This document shows, one piece after another, positions 1 through 6,987 of a DNA stretch of 19,465 nt. The DNA comes from an uncultured Oscillibacter sp. Its GTDB lineage: Bacteria; Bacillota; Clostridia; Oscillospirales; Oscillospiraceae. The stretch is from assembly GCA_900544105.1 (NCBI GenBank), contig UQUC01000043.1, positions 1 through 19,465 of the forward strand, in the 5' to 3' direction. Below the pieces are notes generated by a model, which did not search any database, was not told the DNA's origin, and saw only the letters and a list, made by a program, of their open reading frames with translations. The position numbers and the translations under genes were made by a program. Within the stretch, counting starts at the first letter, position 1. Each line of letters starts with the position of its first letter.

Positions 1-278
1 TCCGGCGAAAACTTCATCCGTTCCATTGCTCCTCCTCTTTCGTTCCACAAACGCTCCGCTGGTTTGTGAAACGAGTTGGACGTGAGTTGCGCTTTTGAGC
101 AAATGTCACTCTTTTCGTTTCCGCCTTCCGGCGAAAACTTCATCCGTTCCATTGCTCCTCCTCTTTCGTTCCACAAACGCTCCGCTGGTTTGTGAAACGA
201 GTTGGACGTGAGTTGCGCTTTTGAGCAAATGTCACTCTTTTCGTTTCCGCCTTCCGGCGAAAACTTCATCCGTTCCAT
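1..278 (-). CDS. Hypothetical 42-residue-repeat protein, partial (C-terminus outside window)
   Basis: On the minus strand an ATG at 278-276 is preceded by AGAGGAGGAGCA, an excellent Shine-Dalgarno. The frame stays open to base 1 (at least 92 codons). It is made of a 42-residue unit beginning MERMKFSPEGGNEKSD, continuing through SFHKPAERLWNERGGA, and running straight into the next Met. Because the unit length is divisible by three, the same SD plus ATG recurs in frame at 152 and 26, so each unit could start translation itself. The unit is rich in charged and polar residues (E, K, R, N, S), with one Cys and one Trp, and shows no signal peptide or membrane segment. I recognise no family. It may be a real repetitive protein or a repeated non-coding element that happens to be open; base-level identity between copies gives no codon-based support either way. 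The stop codon is not visible. Confidence 0.35.
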   Translation of the reverse strand, partial: MERMKFSPEGGNEKSDICSKAQLTSNSFHKPAERLWNERGGAMERMKFSPEGGNEKSDICSKAQLTSNSFHKPAERLWNERGGAMERMKFSP

Positions 279-326
279 TGCTCCTCCTCTTTCGTTCCAC
301 AAACGCTTCACTGGTTTGTAAAATAG
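1..326. repeat. 126-bp tandem repeat array (2.6 units, open at left edge)
   Basis: Units begin at 1, 127 and 253, each with the bases TCCGGCGAAAACTTC. Units 1 and 2 are identical over all 126 bases. The third is identical to about 307, then degenerates and loses similarity near 326. The period of exactly 126 (42 codons) and the absence of stops in one minus-strand frame suggest coding or formerly coding repeats. Each full unit also holds an imperfect hairpin (40-74 in unit 1). The array runs off the window, so its true copy number is unknown. Perfect identity points to recent duplication or homogenisation. Confidence 0.95.
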
Positions 327-346
327 AAAAGCAGAATTTGCTATTT

Positions 347-388
347 GGAATTGTAACACATTCCTATATCGGAATGTGTTACAATTCC
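347..388. repeat. Perfect inverted repeat / long hairpin, 18-bp arms
   Basis: Left arm GGAATTGTAACACATTCC (347-364), six-base spacer TATATC, and right arm GGAATGTGTTACAATTCC (371-388), an exact reverse complement. It lies 9 bases past the stop of the minus-strand dehydrogenase gene and is AT-rich compared with its surroundings. On the minus strand it is followed by AAATAGCAAATTCTGCTTTT, not a clean U-run. A terminator or mRNA 3'-end stabiliser for the smpB operon is plausible. A small mobile palindrome or a protein-binding operator is the alternative. Confidence 0.85.
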
Positions 389-397
389 GTGACAGTT

Positions 398-1159
398 TCA
401 GGTTTTGGTCAGCTTGACCATCAGCTTGGCCGGGGTGAGCTTGGCCAGCAGACGGTAGAACTTATAGAACAGTCTGGGGGTATAGATGGTCTGTCCCGCT
501 TTGGCCGCCCGCAGCGCGCCGCCGGCCACCTGTACCTGATCGCAGTAGGGCAGCAGTTCAAAGGGCCGGGAATCCACCACATGACCCACTGCCAAGAACT
601 CTGTGGCCATGGGACCGGGGCAGACGGCGGTAACGGTAATGCCTTTCGTCTTCAGCTCCTCCGCCGCACCGATGGTGTAGGCGGAAACGTAGGCTTTCGT
701 GGCGGAATACACTGTCATCCGGGGGGTGGGGCAGAAAGAGGCGATGGAGCTGACGTTCAAAATCCGGCTCCCGGCTTCCATATAGGGCACAGACAGATTG
801 GTAATTGCCGTCAGCGCCCGGAGGTTCAGATCGATCATCCGGGTCTGGGAAACGGTGTCGATCTCTCCGATGTTCCCCAGATACCCGCATCCGGCATTGT
901 TCACCAGCAGGGCGATCTCCGGCTGTTCCTCCACCAGATGCTCCTGGTAAACGGTAAAGCTCATGGTGTCGCACAGATCCAGCGGCAGCGTCAGGGTGCT
1001 GATTCCCTTTTCCTCCAGCTGCTCTGCCAGTTCCTGAAGGCGGTCCGTCCGGCGGGCAATGAGCCACACCCGTTCAATTTCCGGGAATACGGAATAGAAC
1101 TGCCGGACAAATTCCCGGCCAAGGCCGGAGGACGCGCCGGTAATAACTGCTGTTTTCAT
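398..1159 (-). CDS. Short-chain dehydrogenase/reductase (SDR family, NAD(P)-dependent oxidoreductase)
   Basis: A 253-residue classical SDR, the usual length for the family. Visible motifs are the dinucleotide-binding TGASSGLG (residues 7-14), NNAG (87-90), the catalytic set N112, S137/S138, Y151 and K155 (YSATK), and the PG of the CPGPMATEF segment after the active site. Arginines follow the second strand (IARRTDR, about 35-40), which tends to favour NADP(H); that preference is an inference. The C-terminal 30 residues are basic and partly hydrophobic (FYKFYRLLAKLTPAKL), so a peripheral membrane contact is possible. The substrate cannot be deduced. The start is supported by AAAGGAG upstream at 1166-1172. 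It is the last gene of the smpB-PPIase-SDR group, 24 bases after the isomerase stop, and is followed by the 347-388 hairpin. Confidence 0.92.
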   Translation of the reverse strand: MKTAVITGASSGLGREFVRQFYSVFPEIERVWLIARRTDRLQELAEQLEEKGISTLTLPLDLCDTMSFTVYQEHLVEEQPEIALLVNNAGCGYLGNIGEIDTVSQTRMIDLNLRALTAITNLSVPYMEAGSRILNVSSIASFCPTPRMTVYSATKAYVSAYTIGAAEELKTKGITVTAVCPGPMATEFLAVGHVVDSRPFELLPYCDQVQVAGGALRAAKAGQTIYTPRLFYKFYRLLAKLTPAKLMVKLTKT

Positions 1160-1183
1160 GGTCAGATCTCCTTTCGGAGTATT

Positions 1184-1714
1184 TTAGTGGGTCTCGGGAG
1201 CGGGATACTCGACACCCTGGGTATCCACCCGGACGGTCGCCATGACCACAGGCTTCTTAGGCATATCGTTCATCATGTTCCGCTGGACACGGGAAATGTC
1301 AATGGCCACATCCTGACCCTCGGTGATCTTGCCGAAGGCGGCGTACTGGCCGTCCAGGTGGGGAGCGGGAGCCACCATCACAAAGAACTGGCTGCCGGCG
1401 GAGTTGGGCGCCATGGTGCGGGCCATGGACAGCACGCCGGTCTCGTGGATCAGGTCGTTCTGATGGAAGCCGTTGGCGGCAAACTCACCGTTGATCTCAT
1501 AGCCGGGGCCGCCCATGCCGTTTCCGTTGGGGCAGCCGCCCTGGATCATGAAGCCGGGGATGACCCGGTGGAAGGTCAGGCCGTCATAGAAGCCCTTGTT
1601 GGCCAGAGAGATGAAATTGTTGACGGTGTTGGGAGCCTTCTCGGGATACAGCTCGCCGCGCATGACGCGGCCGTCCTCCATAGTGATGGTTACGATGGGA
1701 TTGCTCATATTCAT
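1184..1714 (-). CDS. ppiB: Cyclophilin-type peptidyl-prolyl cis-trans isomerase
   Basis: A 176-residue single-domain cyclophilin that catalyses cis-trans isomerisation of Xaa-Pro bonds during folding. Visible motifs are FHRVIPGFMIQGG (residues 48-60, with catalytic Arg50), MGGPGYEI (67-74), the core SMARTMAPNSAGSQFF (96-111) and LDGQYAAFGKI (120-130). The residue just before LDG, where eukaryotic cyclophilin A carries the cyclosporin-contacting Trp, is His119; this is common in bacterial members and predicts weak cyclosporin binding. There is no signal peptide, so it acts in the cytoplasm. Two ATGs (1714 and 1708) compete. The first sits about 5 bases after AAAGGA and is preferred. It lies 18 bases downstream of smpB on the same strand and 24 upstream of the SDR gene, so the three are probably co-transcribed. 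Confidence 0.95.
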   Translation of the reverse strand: MNMSNPIVTITMEDGRVMRGELYPEKAPNTVNNFISLANKGFYDGLTFHRVIPGFMIQGGCPNGNGMGGPGYEINGEFAANGFHQNDLIHETGVLSMARTMAPNSAGSQFFVMVAPAPHLDGQYAAFGKITEGQDVAIDISRVQRNMMNDMPKKPVVMATVRVDTQGVEYPAPETH

Positions 1715-1732
1715 TCGTTCCTTTCTGATCTG

Positions 1733-2230
1733 TTATCTGCGGGCTTTCATGGCCCGGTCCATTTCACGGGCAGCGTCCCGCTTGGCGGTGGCGTCCCGCT
1801 TGTCGTAATTCTTCTTACCCTTGCACAGGCCGACCTCCACCTTCACCTTGGCGTTCTTGAAATAGACGCTCAGAGGCACCAGTGTGTAGCCGTCCTGCTT
1901 GACGAGAGCGTGGAGCTTGCGGATCTCCCGCTTGTGCATCAACAGCCGCCGGTCCCGATCCGGGTCCCGGTTGAAGATGTTGCCGTGTTCATAAGGCGAG
2001 ATATGCATACTGTGGACGAACAGCTCACCGTCCTTCACAGTACAGTAGGAGTCCTTCAGGTTCATCGTGCCCGCACGGATGGATTTGACCTCCGTGCCGC
2101 ACAGTTCGATGCCTGCCTCGTACTTATCCTCCACGAAGTAATCGTGGTAGGCTTTGCGGTTCTGGGCCGCGATCTTGATTCCCTTTTTCTCCGTGGGGAT
2201 CACCTCGTTTCCGTTGAGCCAGTATACCAT
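1733..2230 (-). CDS. smpB: SsrA-binding protein SmpB (trans-translation)
   Basis: SmpB binds tmRNA and brings it to stalled ribosomes. Signature stretches are AAQNRKAYHDYFVED (from residue 21), GIELCGTEVKSIRAG (40-54), NLKDSYC (57-63) and the basic tail with KGKKNYDKRDATAKRD (about 138-153), which enters the mRNA channel. At 165 residues it is slightly longer than the usual 150-160 because of about 15 extra N-terminal residues (MVYWLNGNEVIPTEK). The ATG at 2230 has only a weak GGGA upstream. A GTG at 2203 (residue 10) would give a more typical N-terminus but also has a weak SD. The start is therefore uncertain; the rest is not. It is first gene of the minus-strand group, divergent from the Nudix gene. 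No tmRNA gene is visible in the window. Confidence 0.96.
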   Translation of the reverse strand: MVYWLNGNEVIPTEKKGIKIAAQNRKAYHDYFVEDKYEAGIELCGTEVKSIRAGTMNLKDSYCTVKDGELFVHSMHISPYEHGNIFNRDPDRDRRLLMHKREIRKLHALVKQDGYTLVPLSVYFKNAKVKVEVGLCKGKKNYDKRDATAKRDAAREMDRAMKARR

Positions 2231-2263
2231 AGTTTTCCCATGACTTCAAGAAAAACAAGCCCT

Positions 2264-2291
2264 TTGCAATTCAACACGCCTATGCTATAAT
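2264..2291 (+). promoter_or_regulatory. Sigma-A-type promoter for the Nudix-wal operon
   Basis: TTGCAA at 2264-2269, a 16-base spacer, and a perfect TATAAT at 2286-2291. Transcription should start near 2298, giving a leader of about 45 bases before the Nudix start. No other convincing promoter lies between here and walK, so this probably also drives the two-component genes. Confidence 0.75.
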
Positions 2292-2307
2292 AAACTGAAT
2301 ATAGTAT

Positions 2308-2324
2308 GGGCAGGGTCTCTGCCC
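2308..2324 (+). other. Short leader hairpin upstream of Nudix gene
   Basis: GGGCAG (2308-2313) and CTGCCC (2319-2324) form a 6-bp stem with a 5-base loop near the 5' end of the predicted transcript, followed by TTT AAA. It is too short and poor in Us to call a terminator. A 5'-end mRNA stabiliser is possible. Confidence 0.4.
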
Positions 2325-2343
2325 TTTAAACGAGGTGGATAGA

Positions 2344-2892
2344 ATGGAAATGCCCATGGATCTGACGGAGGTCAAGCTCCGGCGAAAGGACGTATTTGAG
2401 GGTAAAATCATGACAGTGCACGTGGATGACGTGCGCCTGCCCAACGGCGAGGAAGCCACCCGGGAAGTGGTGGATCATGTGGACGGCGCAGCGGTTCTGG
2501 CCCTGGATGAGGCCAACCGGGTGCTGGTGGTCCGCCAGTACCGGTATGTATTCGGCAAGGTGCTGGATGAGCTGCCCGCGGGCAAGCTGGACCCCGGCGA
2601 GGACCCGGTGACGGGCGCTTTGCGGGAACTGAAGGAGGAGACCGGCGCAGAGCCGGAGACCTTCCTGCCTCTCGGCAAGCTCCTGCCCGCTCCCGGCTGC
2701 TACGGGGAAACGCTGCACCTGTTTTTGGCCAAGGGGCTGAAATTCAGCCAGCAGCAGTTGGACCCTGACGAATTTCTCAACGTGGAGCGGGTGCCCTTTG
2801 ATGAAATGGTGCACCGCTGCGTCAACGGTGAGATCGATGACGCCAAGACCGTGGCCGCAGTCCTGCGGGCCAAGGTCCTGCTAAACCTGTAA
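2344..2892 (+). CDS. Nudix hydrolase, ADP-ribose pyrophosphatase type
   Basis: A 182-residue protein carrying a complete Nudix box: G80, E86, the R94-E95-L96-K97-E98-E99 core and G101 (GKLDPGEDPVTGALRELKEE and on). This box binds Mg2+ and hydrolyses a nucleoside diphosphate linked to another moiety. The preceding VVRQYRYVFGKVLDELPAG and the following LPAPGCYGETLHLFLA segments are typical of the ADP-ribose/ADP-sugar branch (NudF/YjhB-like), so ADP-ribose or an ADP-sugar is the likely substrate. An in-frame GTG at 2335 overlaps the GAGGTGG ribosome site, so I start at the ATG at 2344, which has proper spacing. It is the first gene after the 2264-2291 promoter. walR begins 16 bases past its stop, suggesting co-transcription with the wal genes. 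Confidence 0.93.
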   Translation: MEMPMDLTEVKLRRKDVFEGKIMTVHVDDVRLPNGEEATREVVDHVDGAAVLALDEANRVLVVRQYRYVFGKVLDELPAGKLDPGEDPVTGALRELKEETGAEPETFLPLGKLLPAPGCYGETLHLFLAKGLKFSQQQLDPDEFLNVERVPFDEMVHRCVNGEIDDAKTVAAVLRAKVLLNL

Positions 2893-2908
2893 TAGGAGGT
2901 ACGTTTCC

Positions 2909-3631
2909 TTGGAACAGAAAACGGACGCTCAGAAAACCATCCTCATTGTGGAGGACGAAAAAAATATTGTAGACATTCTGCGCTTTAACCTTCAGCGAGA
3001 GGGCTACCGCACCGTGGAGGCCTATGACGGAGCTGACGGTCTGGAAAAGGCCCGGAAGGAAAACCCCGATCTGATCCTGCTGGACGTGATGCTGCCGAAG
3101 ATGATCGGCTTCGACGTGTGCCGCACCCTCCGGGAGGAGGGCAACAACGTGCCCGTCATCATCCTCACCGCCCGCGAAGAGGAGGCCGACAAGGTATCCG
3201 GTCTTGAGATCGGTGCCGATGATTACATTACCAAGCCCTTCTCCATGCGGGAGCTGATCGCCCGGGTGGGAGCCAACATCCGCCGCACAGCCATGAACAC
3301 CACCGCCGCGGCCACGGCTGCTGCCACGGCCATGCCGGTGGCGGGGGACCTCTCCATCGACACGGACAGTCATCAGGTTTTCCGGGACGGCAAGCCTTTG
3401 GAGCTGACCACACGGGAATATGAGCTGCTGACCTTCCTGGCCAGCCATCCCAACAAGGTCTACTCCCGCATCGACCTGATGGAACAGGTCTGGAACTACG
3501 ACTATGTGGGCGACGATCAGCGGACGGTGGACGTGACCGTTCGGCGTCTGCGGGAAAAAATTGAAGAAAACCCCGCCAGTCCCAAATACATCCTCACCCG
3601 CCGGGGTGTGGGATACTATTTCGCGGTGTAA
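2909..3631 (+). CDS. walR: WalR/YycF-type response regulator (OmpR/PhoB family)
   Basis: A 240-residue DNA-binding response regulator. The receiver domain (about 9-127) has E15/D16, phosphoacceptor D59 (LILLDVMLP), T87 and K109. A short Ala/Thr-rich linker (131-142) leads to a winged-helix domain (about 146-240) with LTTREYELLTFLASHPNKV and a C-terminal TVDVTVRRLREKIE recognition helix. The start is TTG at 2909, chosen because AGGAGGT (2894-2900) lies 8 bases upstream and no ATG or GTG is available nearby. The WalR assignment rests on context: the gene is followed by a PAS-HAMP sensor kinase, YycH- and YycI-like anchored proteins and a YycJ-type metallohydrolase. In that system WalR controls autolysins and wall turnover. 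From the protein alone a PhoP-like regulator could not be excluded. Confidence 0.92.
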   Translation: MEQKTDAQKTILIVEDEKNIVDILRFNLQREGYRTVEAYDGADGLEKARKENPDLILLDVMLPKMIGFDVCRTLREEGNNVPVIILTAREEEADKVSGLEIGADDYITKPFSMRELIARVGANIRRTAMNTTAAATAAATAMPVAGDLSIDTDSHQVFRDGKPLELTTREYELLTFLASHPNKVYSRIDLMEQVWNYDYVGDDQRTVDVTVRRLREKIEENPASPKYILTRRGVGYYFAV

Positions 3632-3778
3632 TGTCCACCGCCCCCGATGATGTCCCTCATGTCCTCTCCTCGTTTTAAAAAGGACATGAAAGGACCTTCT
3701 CCGGGGGACACCCGCCCCCGTGCACGGCGGGCCTGTACAGTTTGCAGATCCTTTGAACACCATAAAGGCGGTGATTTT
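3632..3778 (+). other. walR-walK intercistronic region with hairpin
   Basis: 147 bases between the walR stop and the chosen walK start, unusually long for this operon. TCATGTCC (3657-3664) and GGACATGA (3682-3689) form an 8-bp stem around a 17-base loop. G- and C-runs (3700-3717) and the palindrome CTGTACAG (3733-3740) follow. The walK frame is open back to 3647, but the peptide there (basic and Pro-rich, before the first membrane helix) does not look like a kinase N-terminus. I see no sigma-A promoter. The region may tune kinase expression relative to the regulator. Confidence 0.45.
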
Positions 3779-5611
3779 TTGTTCCGCAGCTTACATATGA
3801 AGCTGACGCTGATCCTCCTGCTGCTGATCACATCCCTGATGGCGGTGGTAGGCGCGTTCCTGACCACCAGCGTCACCAGTTTCTATATCGACAGCTTTTA
3901 TCAGCAGATGAGCAGTGCCTTCGGCGCGGACCGGCGGGAATTTGTGGCGGACCTTCGCAGCGCCGCCGCCCAACCGGATGGCGCCGAGCGTATTCAGGAG
4001 ATCCTGGAGGTCAATGCCGGTATGCTGGGCATCGACTACCGCACCCGGAACTACTATGTGCTGGACGGTACCGCCGGCAGCTTTCTGGCCGGCAGCGCCG
4101 AATCCTCCGATCTGCCTCGGGAGCAGTCCGCCAACCTTCTGACCGCCCGGAACGCGGTTGCACGGAAGGACGCCTCCACCGTAGGCGATGAAAGTGATAT
4201 CTCCGCCGACTACATGGATGTGGCCATCCCCATCTTCGGCGGTGACAATGCTTTCATCATCTATATCCTTGATAACAAGGACACGGTATCCGACCTGAAC
4301 AATCAGCTTTTCCAGATCATCATGCAGGCCCTTATTATCGGTCTGCTGATCTCCGTATTGCTGAGCTTTCTGCTCTCCAAGACCATGGTTGGCCCCATTG
4401 AAAAACTGACCATCGGCGCGGAGCGAGTGGCCGCCGGTGATTTTGACAGCGAGCTGCCTGTGGAATCCACCGACGAGATCGGCATTCTTACCGGAACATT
4501 TAACGAGATGGCCGAGGTCTTGCAGTCCACGCTGGCCGCCGTGGAAAACGAGCGCAACAAGTTGGACACCCTGTTCCTCCACATGACCGACGGCGTGGTG
4601 GCCTTCGATCGGGAAGGACACCTCATCCACTGCAATCCCGCCGCCACAGAGCTTTTGCGGCGCACCATCGACCCAAGCTGCACCTATGAGGAGCTGCTGG
4701 GGGATCTGCATCCGTTCCAGAACGTGCTGGCCCTCCAGAAACCCAACTATATTGAAGATGAGTTGGTGGTGGGAGACCGGACCCTGGCCCTCTACCTCAC
4801 GCCCTTCTCCGACAAGGCCCAGGGCGGCGTGCTGATCCTGCTCCATGACGTGACGGAGCAGCACCGAAACGAGGAGCGGCGCAAAGAGTTCGTAGCCAAC
4901 GTGTCTCACGAACTGCGGACCCCCCTGACCAACGTCCGCAGCTACGCCGAAACCATCCGGGACGCCGGGGATGACATCCCCCGGGAGATGGAAAACAATT
5001 TCCTGGATATCATCATTACGGAAACGGACCGCATGACCCACATCGTTCAGGATCTGCTGACCCTCAGCCGGCTGGACGCCGGCAGCACCGAAATGGTGTT
5101 CACCCGGTTCCCCTTCCACGACGCTATCGAAAGCGTAGTCCGCTCCAACAGCCTTAACGCCAAGCAGCGTGGCCATGAACTGACCTATGTGCCGGAGGGC
5201 GAGCTGCCCCTCATCACCGGCGACCGGAGCCGCCTGGAACAGGTGATGATGAACATTCTCGGCAACGCCATCAAATATACTCCGGACGGCGGACACATTC
5301 GCGTCACTGCCGGAGCCGGACCCGACACCGCCTGGATGGAGGTCCGGGACGATGGCATCGGCATCCCGGAAAAGGACCGGGAGCGTATTTTTGACCGCTT
5401 CTACCGGGTAGATAAGGCCCGTTCCCGGGAATCCGGCGGCACCGGCCTTGGACTTTCCATCGCCAGAGAGATCGTCCAGCGGCACCACGGCACCATTTCC
5501 CTGGTCCCCCATGAGGGGCCGGGCACCACGGTCCGTCTGGAGCTGCCCATCACCCAGCCCGCCCCCGGTGCACCGGAGGATGCGGCGGAGAACACATCGG
5601 ATCAACAGTAA
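3779..5611 (+). CDS. walK: WalK/YycG-type sensor histidine kinase
   Basis: A membrane sensor kinase of about 610 residues. In order: TM1 (8-30), an extracellular sensor region (about 31-178), TM2 (about 180-200), HAMP (about 200-252), a PAS domain (about 257-360), HisKA with phosphoacceptor H377 (SHELRTPL), and the ATPase domain with N-box N492/N496, G1 box DDGIGIP (524-530), F-box residues, and G2 box GGTGLGLS (553-560). This is the WalK architecture; it pairs with the preceding regulator to sense envelope state. The frame is open from 3647, but I choose TTG 3779: it has AAGGCGGTG upstream and makes the protein begin (M)FRSLHMKLTLI, matching the family start. ATG 3797 is the alternative. The Pro/Ala-rich last 20 residues are probably disordered. 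Confidence 0.93.
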   Translation: MFRSLHMKLTLILLLLITSLMAVVGAFLTTSVTSFYIDSFYQQMSSAFGADRREFVADLRSAAAQPDGAERIQEILEVNAGMLGIDYRTRNYYVLDGTAGSFLAGSAESSDLPREQSANLLTARNAVARKDASTVGDESDISADYMDVAIPIFGGDNAFIIYILDNKDTVSDLNNQLFQIIMQALIIGLLISVLLSFLLSKTMVGPIEKLTIGAERVAAGDFDSELPVESTDEIGILTGTFNEMAEVLQSTLAAVENERNKLDTLFLHMTDGVVAFDREGHLIHCNPAATELLRRTIDPSCTYEELLGDLHPFQNVLALQKPNYIEDELVVGDRTLALYLTPFSDKAQGGVLILLHDVTEQHRNEERRKEFVANVSHELRTPLTNVRSYAETIRDAGDDIPREMENNFLDIIITETDRMTHIVQDLLTLSRLDAGSTEMVFTRFPFHDAIESVVRSNSLNAKQRGHELTYVPEGELPLITGDRSRLEQVMMNILGNAIKYTPDGGHIRVTAGAGPDTAWMEVRDDGIGIPEKDRERIFDRFYRVDKARSRESGGTGLGLSIAREIVQRHHGTISLVPHEGPGTTVRLELPITQPAPGAPEDAAENTSDQQ

Positions 5612-5642
5612 TTTCAGTTTTTGACAGAAGGGGGGACCGGCC

Positions 5643-6896
5643 ATGCGCTACCGGGATTTTATCCAGAATATCACCATTACGTTCCTGGCACTGCTGGCCT
5701 TGTTTCTCTTTTCCAGAACGCAGTTTTTCCAGTTGGGCGCTGCCGCCGGCAGCGGTACCTGGCAGCGGCTCACCACTCCTGCCAGTGACCAGGTCTCCGA
5801 TACCCCAACCTCCGATACCCTGTCCGCCCCGGCGCGGGTAGCCGTCACCGGAGAATATGGCCGGTACGGTAGCATCTCCCTCACCACGGACAGCGAGGAC
5901 TTTACGCCCATCAAAACCCTGCTGCGGGAGGTTTTAGGCTCCGCCCGCAGCCAAACAAATTCCAATGCTGCCGCCTTTCAGTCGGCTTTGGGCAAACCGT
6001 CGGTCTACTGCGACTTTTTAGAATCCCTGCCGGTGCCCTATCTGGCGGATCTTATGGGCATCTCAGCGGAAAGTGAGCTTTCCGTCCGCGCTCTGGCTGC
6101 GGCGGAGCAAAACGGCCAGGTGGTCCTTCTGCTGTGGGACGGCGGATCCCGCTATTACCAGTGTGCCACCGCCGTACAGCCCTCTACCCTAACGGAAGTT
6201 CTGGACCATTTTGAACTGGGCGTCACCACCTTTGCCTTTGAGGACCTCAGCGGATATGGCCAGCATTTGGCCCCCCTTTCCCTGTTTCCGGACCCCCTGC
6301 CCGAGCTGCCCCAACTGACGGTGACGGAAAACACCGTTTCCACTGAGACACTGCTCTCCGTTCTGGGCTTCAACCCCCACACCAACTCCCGCTACACCGA
6401 CGCCGGCGGCGCGGAGGTAGTGGTGGAGGGAGACCGAGTCATCCGCATCAGCGGCAGCGGCACCTTCTCCTACACCAGCGGCGGCGAAACGGTCCTCTCC
6501 GTAGAAAGCGCTGGTGTCCTTCCCACTCCTCGAGAAGCCGTCTCCGGCGTTCTGGCGCTGCTGGAACAGTTGATCCCTGATGGTGATGCTCGGCTGTATC
6601 TGCTGGAGTGGCAGCAAACGGAAGCAGAGACCTCCATGACCTTCGGCTACCAGTCCGGTGGCGTTCCCATCCGCTTTGCGGACGGCTTTGCCGCCGCAGA
6701 GGTAACGCTCTCCGGCAATGCGGTCGCCACGCTGTCCCTACGGCCTCAACAGTACAGCGTTGCCAGTTCCGCCTCGCCCCTGCTTCCGCTGCGGCAGGCC
6801 ATGGCCATCGCCGGAAAGACAGAGGGGGCCGAGCTTTCCATCGGCTATGCCGATACCGGCGTTTCCCTCCTCTCTGCCGTCTGGCTGACGGATTGA
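5643..6896 (+). CDS. walH: YycH-like membrane-anchored regulator of WalK
   Basis: A 417-residue protein with one N-terminal transmembrane helix (about 10-27, ITITFLALLALFLF) preceded by a basic stretch (MRYR) and followed by a long extracellular region. That topology, the length and the position directly after walK fit YycH (WalH), which binds WalK in the membrane and modulates its activity. Sequence similarity to the Bacillus protein is not obvious by eye, as is usual for clostridial members, so the call is mainly from position and topology. The extracellular part is Ser/Thr/Gly-rich with many short beta-like segments. The start ATG has AAGGGGGG 7 bases upstream. The gene begins 31 bases past walK. 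Confidence 0.78.
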   Translation: MRYRDFIQNITITFLALLALFLFSRTQFFQLGAAAGSGTWQRLTTPASDQVSDTPTSDTLSAPARVAVTGEYGRYGSISLTTDSEDFTPIKTLLREVLGSARSQTNSNAAAFQSALGKPSVYCDFLESLPVPYLADLMGISAESELSVRALAAAEQNGQVVLLLWDGGSRYYQCATAVQPSTLTEVLDHFELGVTTFAFEDLSGYGQHLAPLSLFPDPLPELPQLTVTENTVSTETLLSVLGFNPHTNSRYTDAGGAEVVVEGDRVIRISGSGTFSYTSGGETVLSVESAGVLPTPREAVSGVLALLEQLIPDGDARLYLLEWQQTEAETSMTFGYQSGGVPIRFADGFAAAEVTLSGNAVATLSLRPQQYSVASSASPLLPLRQAMAIAGKTEGAELSIGYADTGVSLLSAVWLTD

Positions 6897-6987
6897 CCTC
6901 ACACCTTCTGGAAGGAGCTGAGCGGTTACGGAACGTTATCGTCTGAAAAACATCATCATTCTGATCCTGGCGCTGCTCAACGCCTTT

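Noticed and set aside
1..326. CRISPR array
   Set aside because: Units are 126 bp and identical throughout, with no short repeat and variable spacer pattern and no cas genes.
221..2290. 689-codon plus-strand open frame across the left operon
   Set aside because: It runs antisense to smpB, the cyclophilin and the SDR gene, all of which have clear family motifs. Its translation is a His/Gly-rich shadow typical of antisense frames in GC-rich genes.
3647..3778. Extra 44 N-terminal codons of walK
   Set aside because: The peptide is basic and Pro-rich, has no ribosome site at 3647, and precedes a family-typical start (FRSLHMKL) with its own SD.
3791..5644. 617-codon minus-strand open frame opposite walK
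   Set aside because: Shadow of walK, whose HAMP, PAS, HisKA and ATPase motifs are unambiguous.
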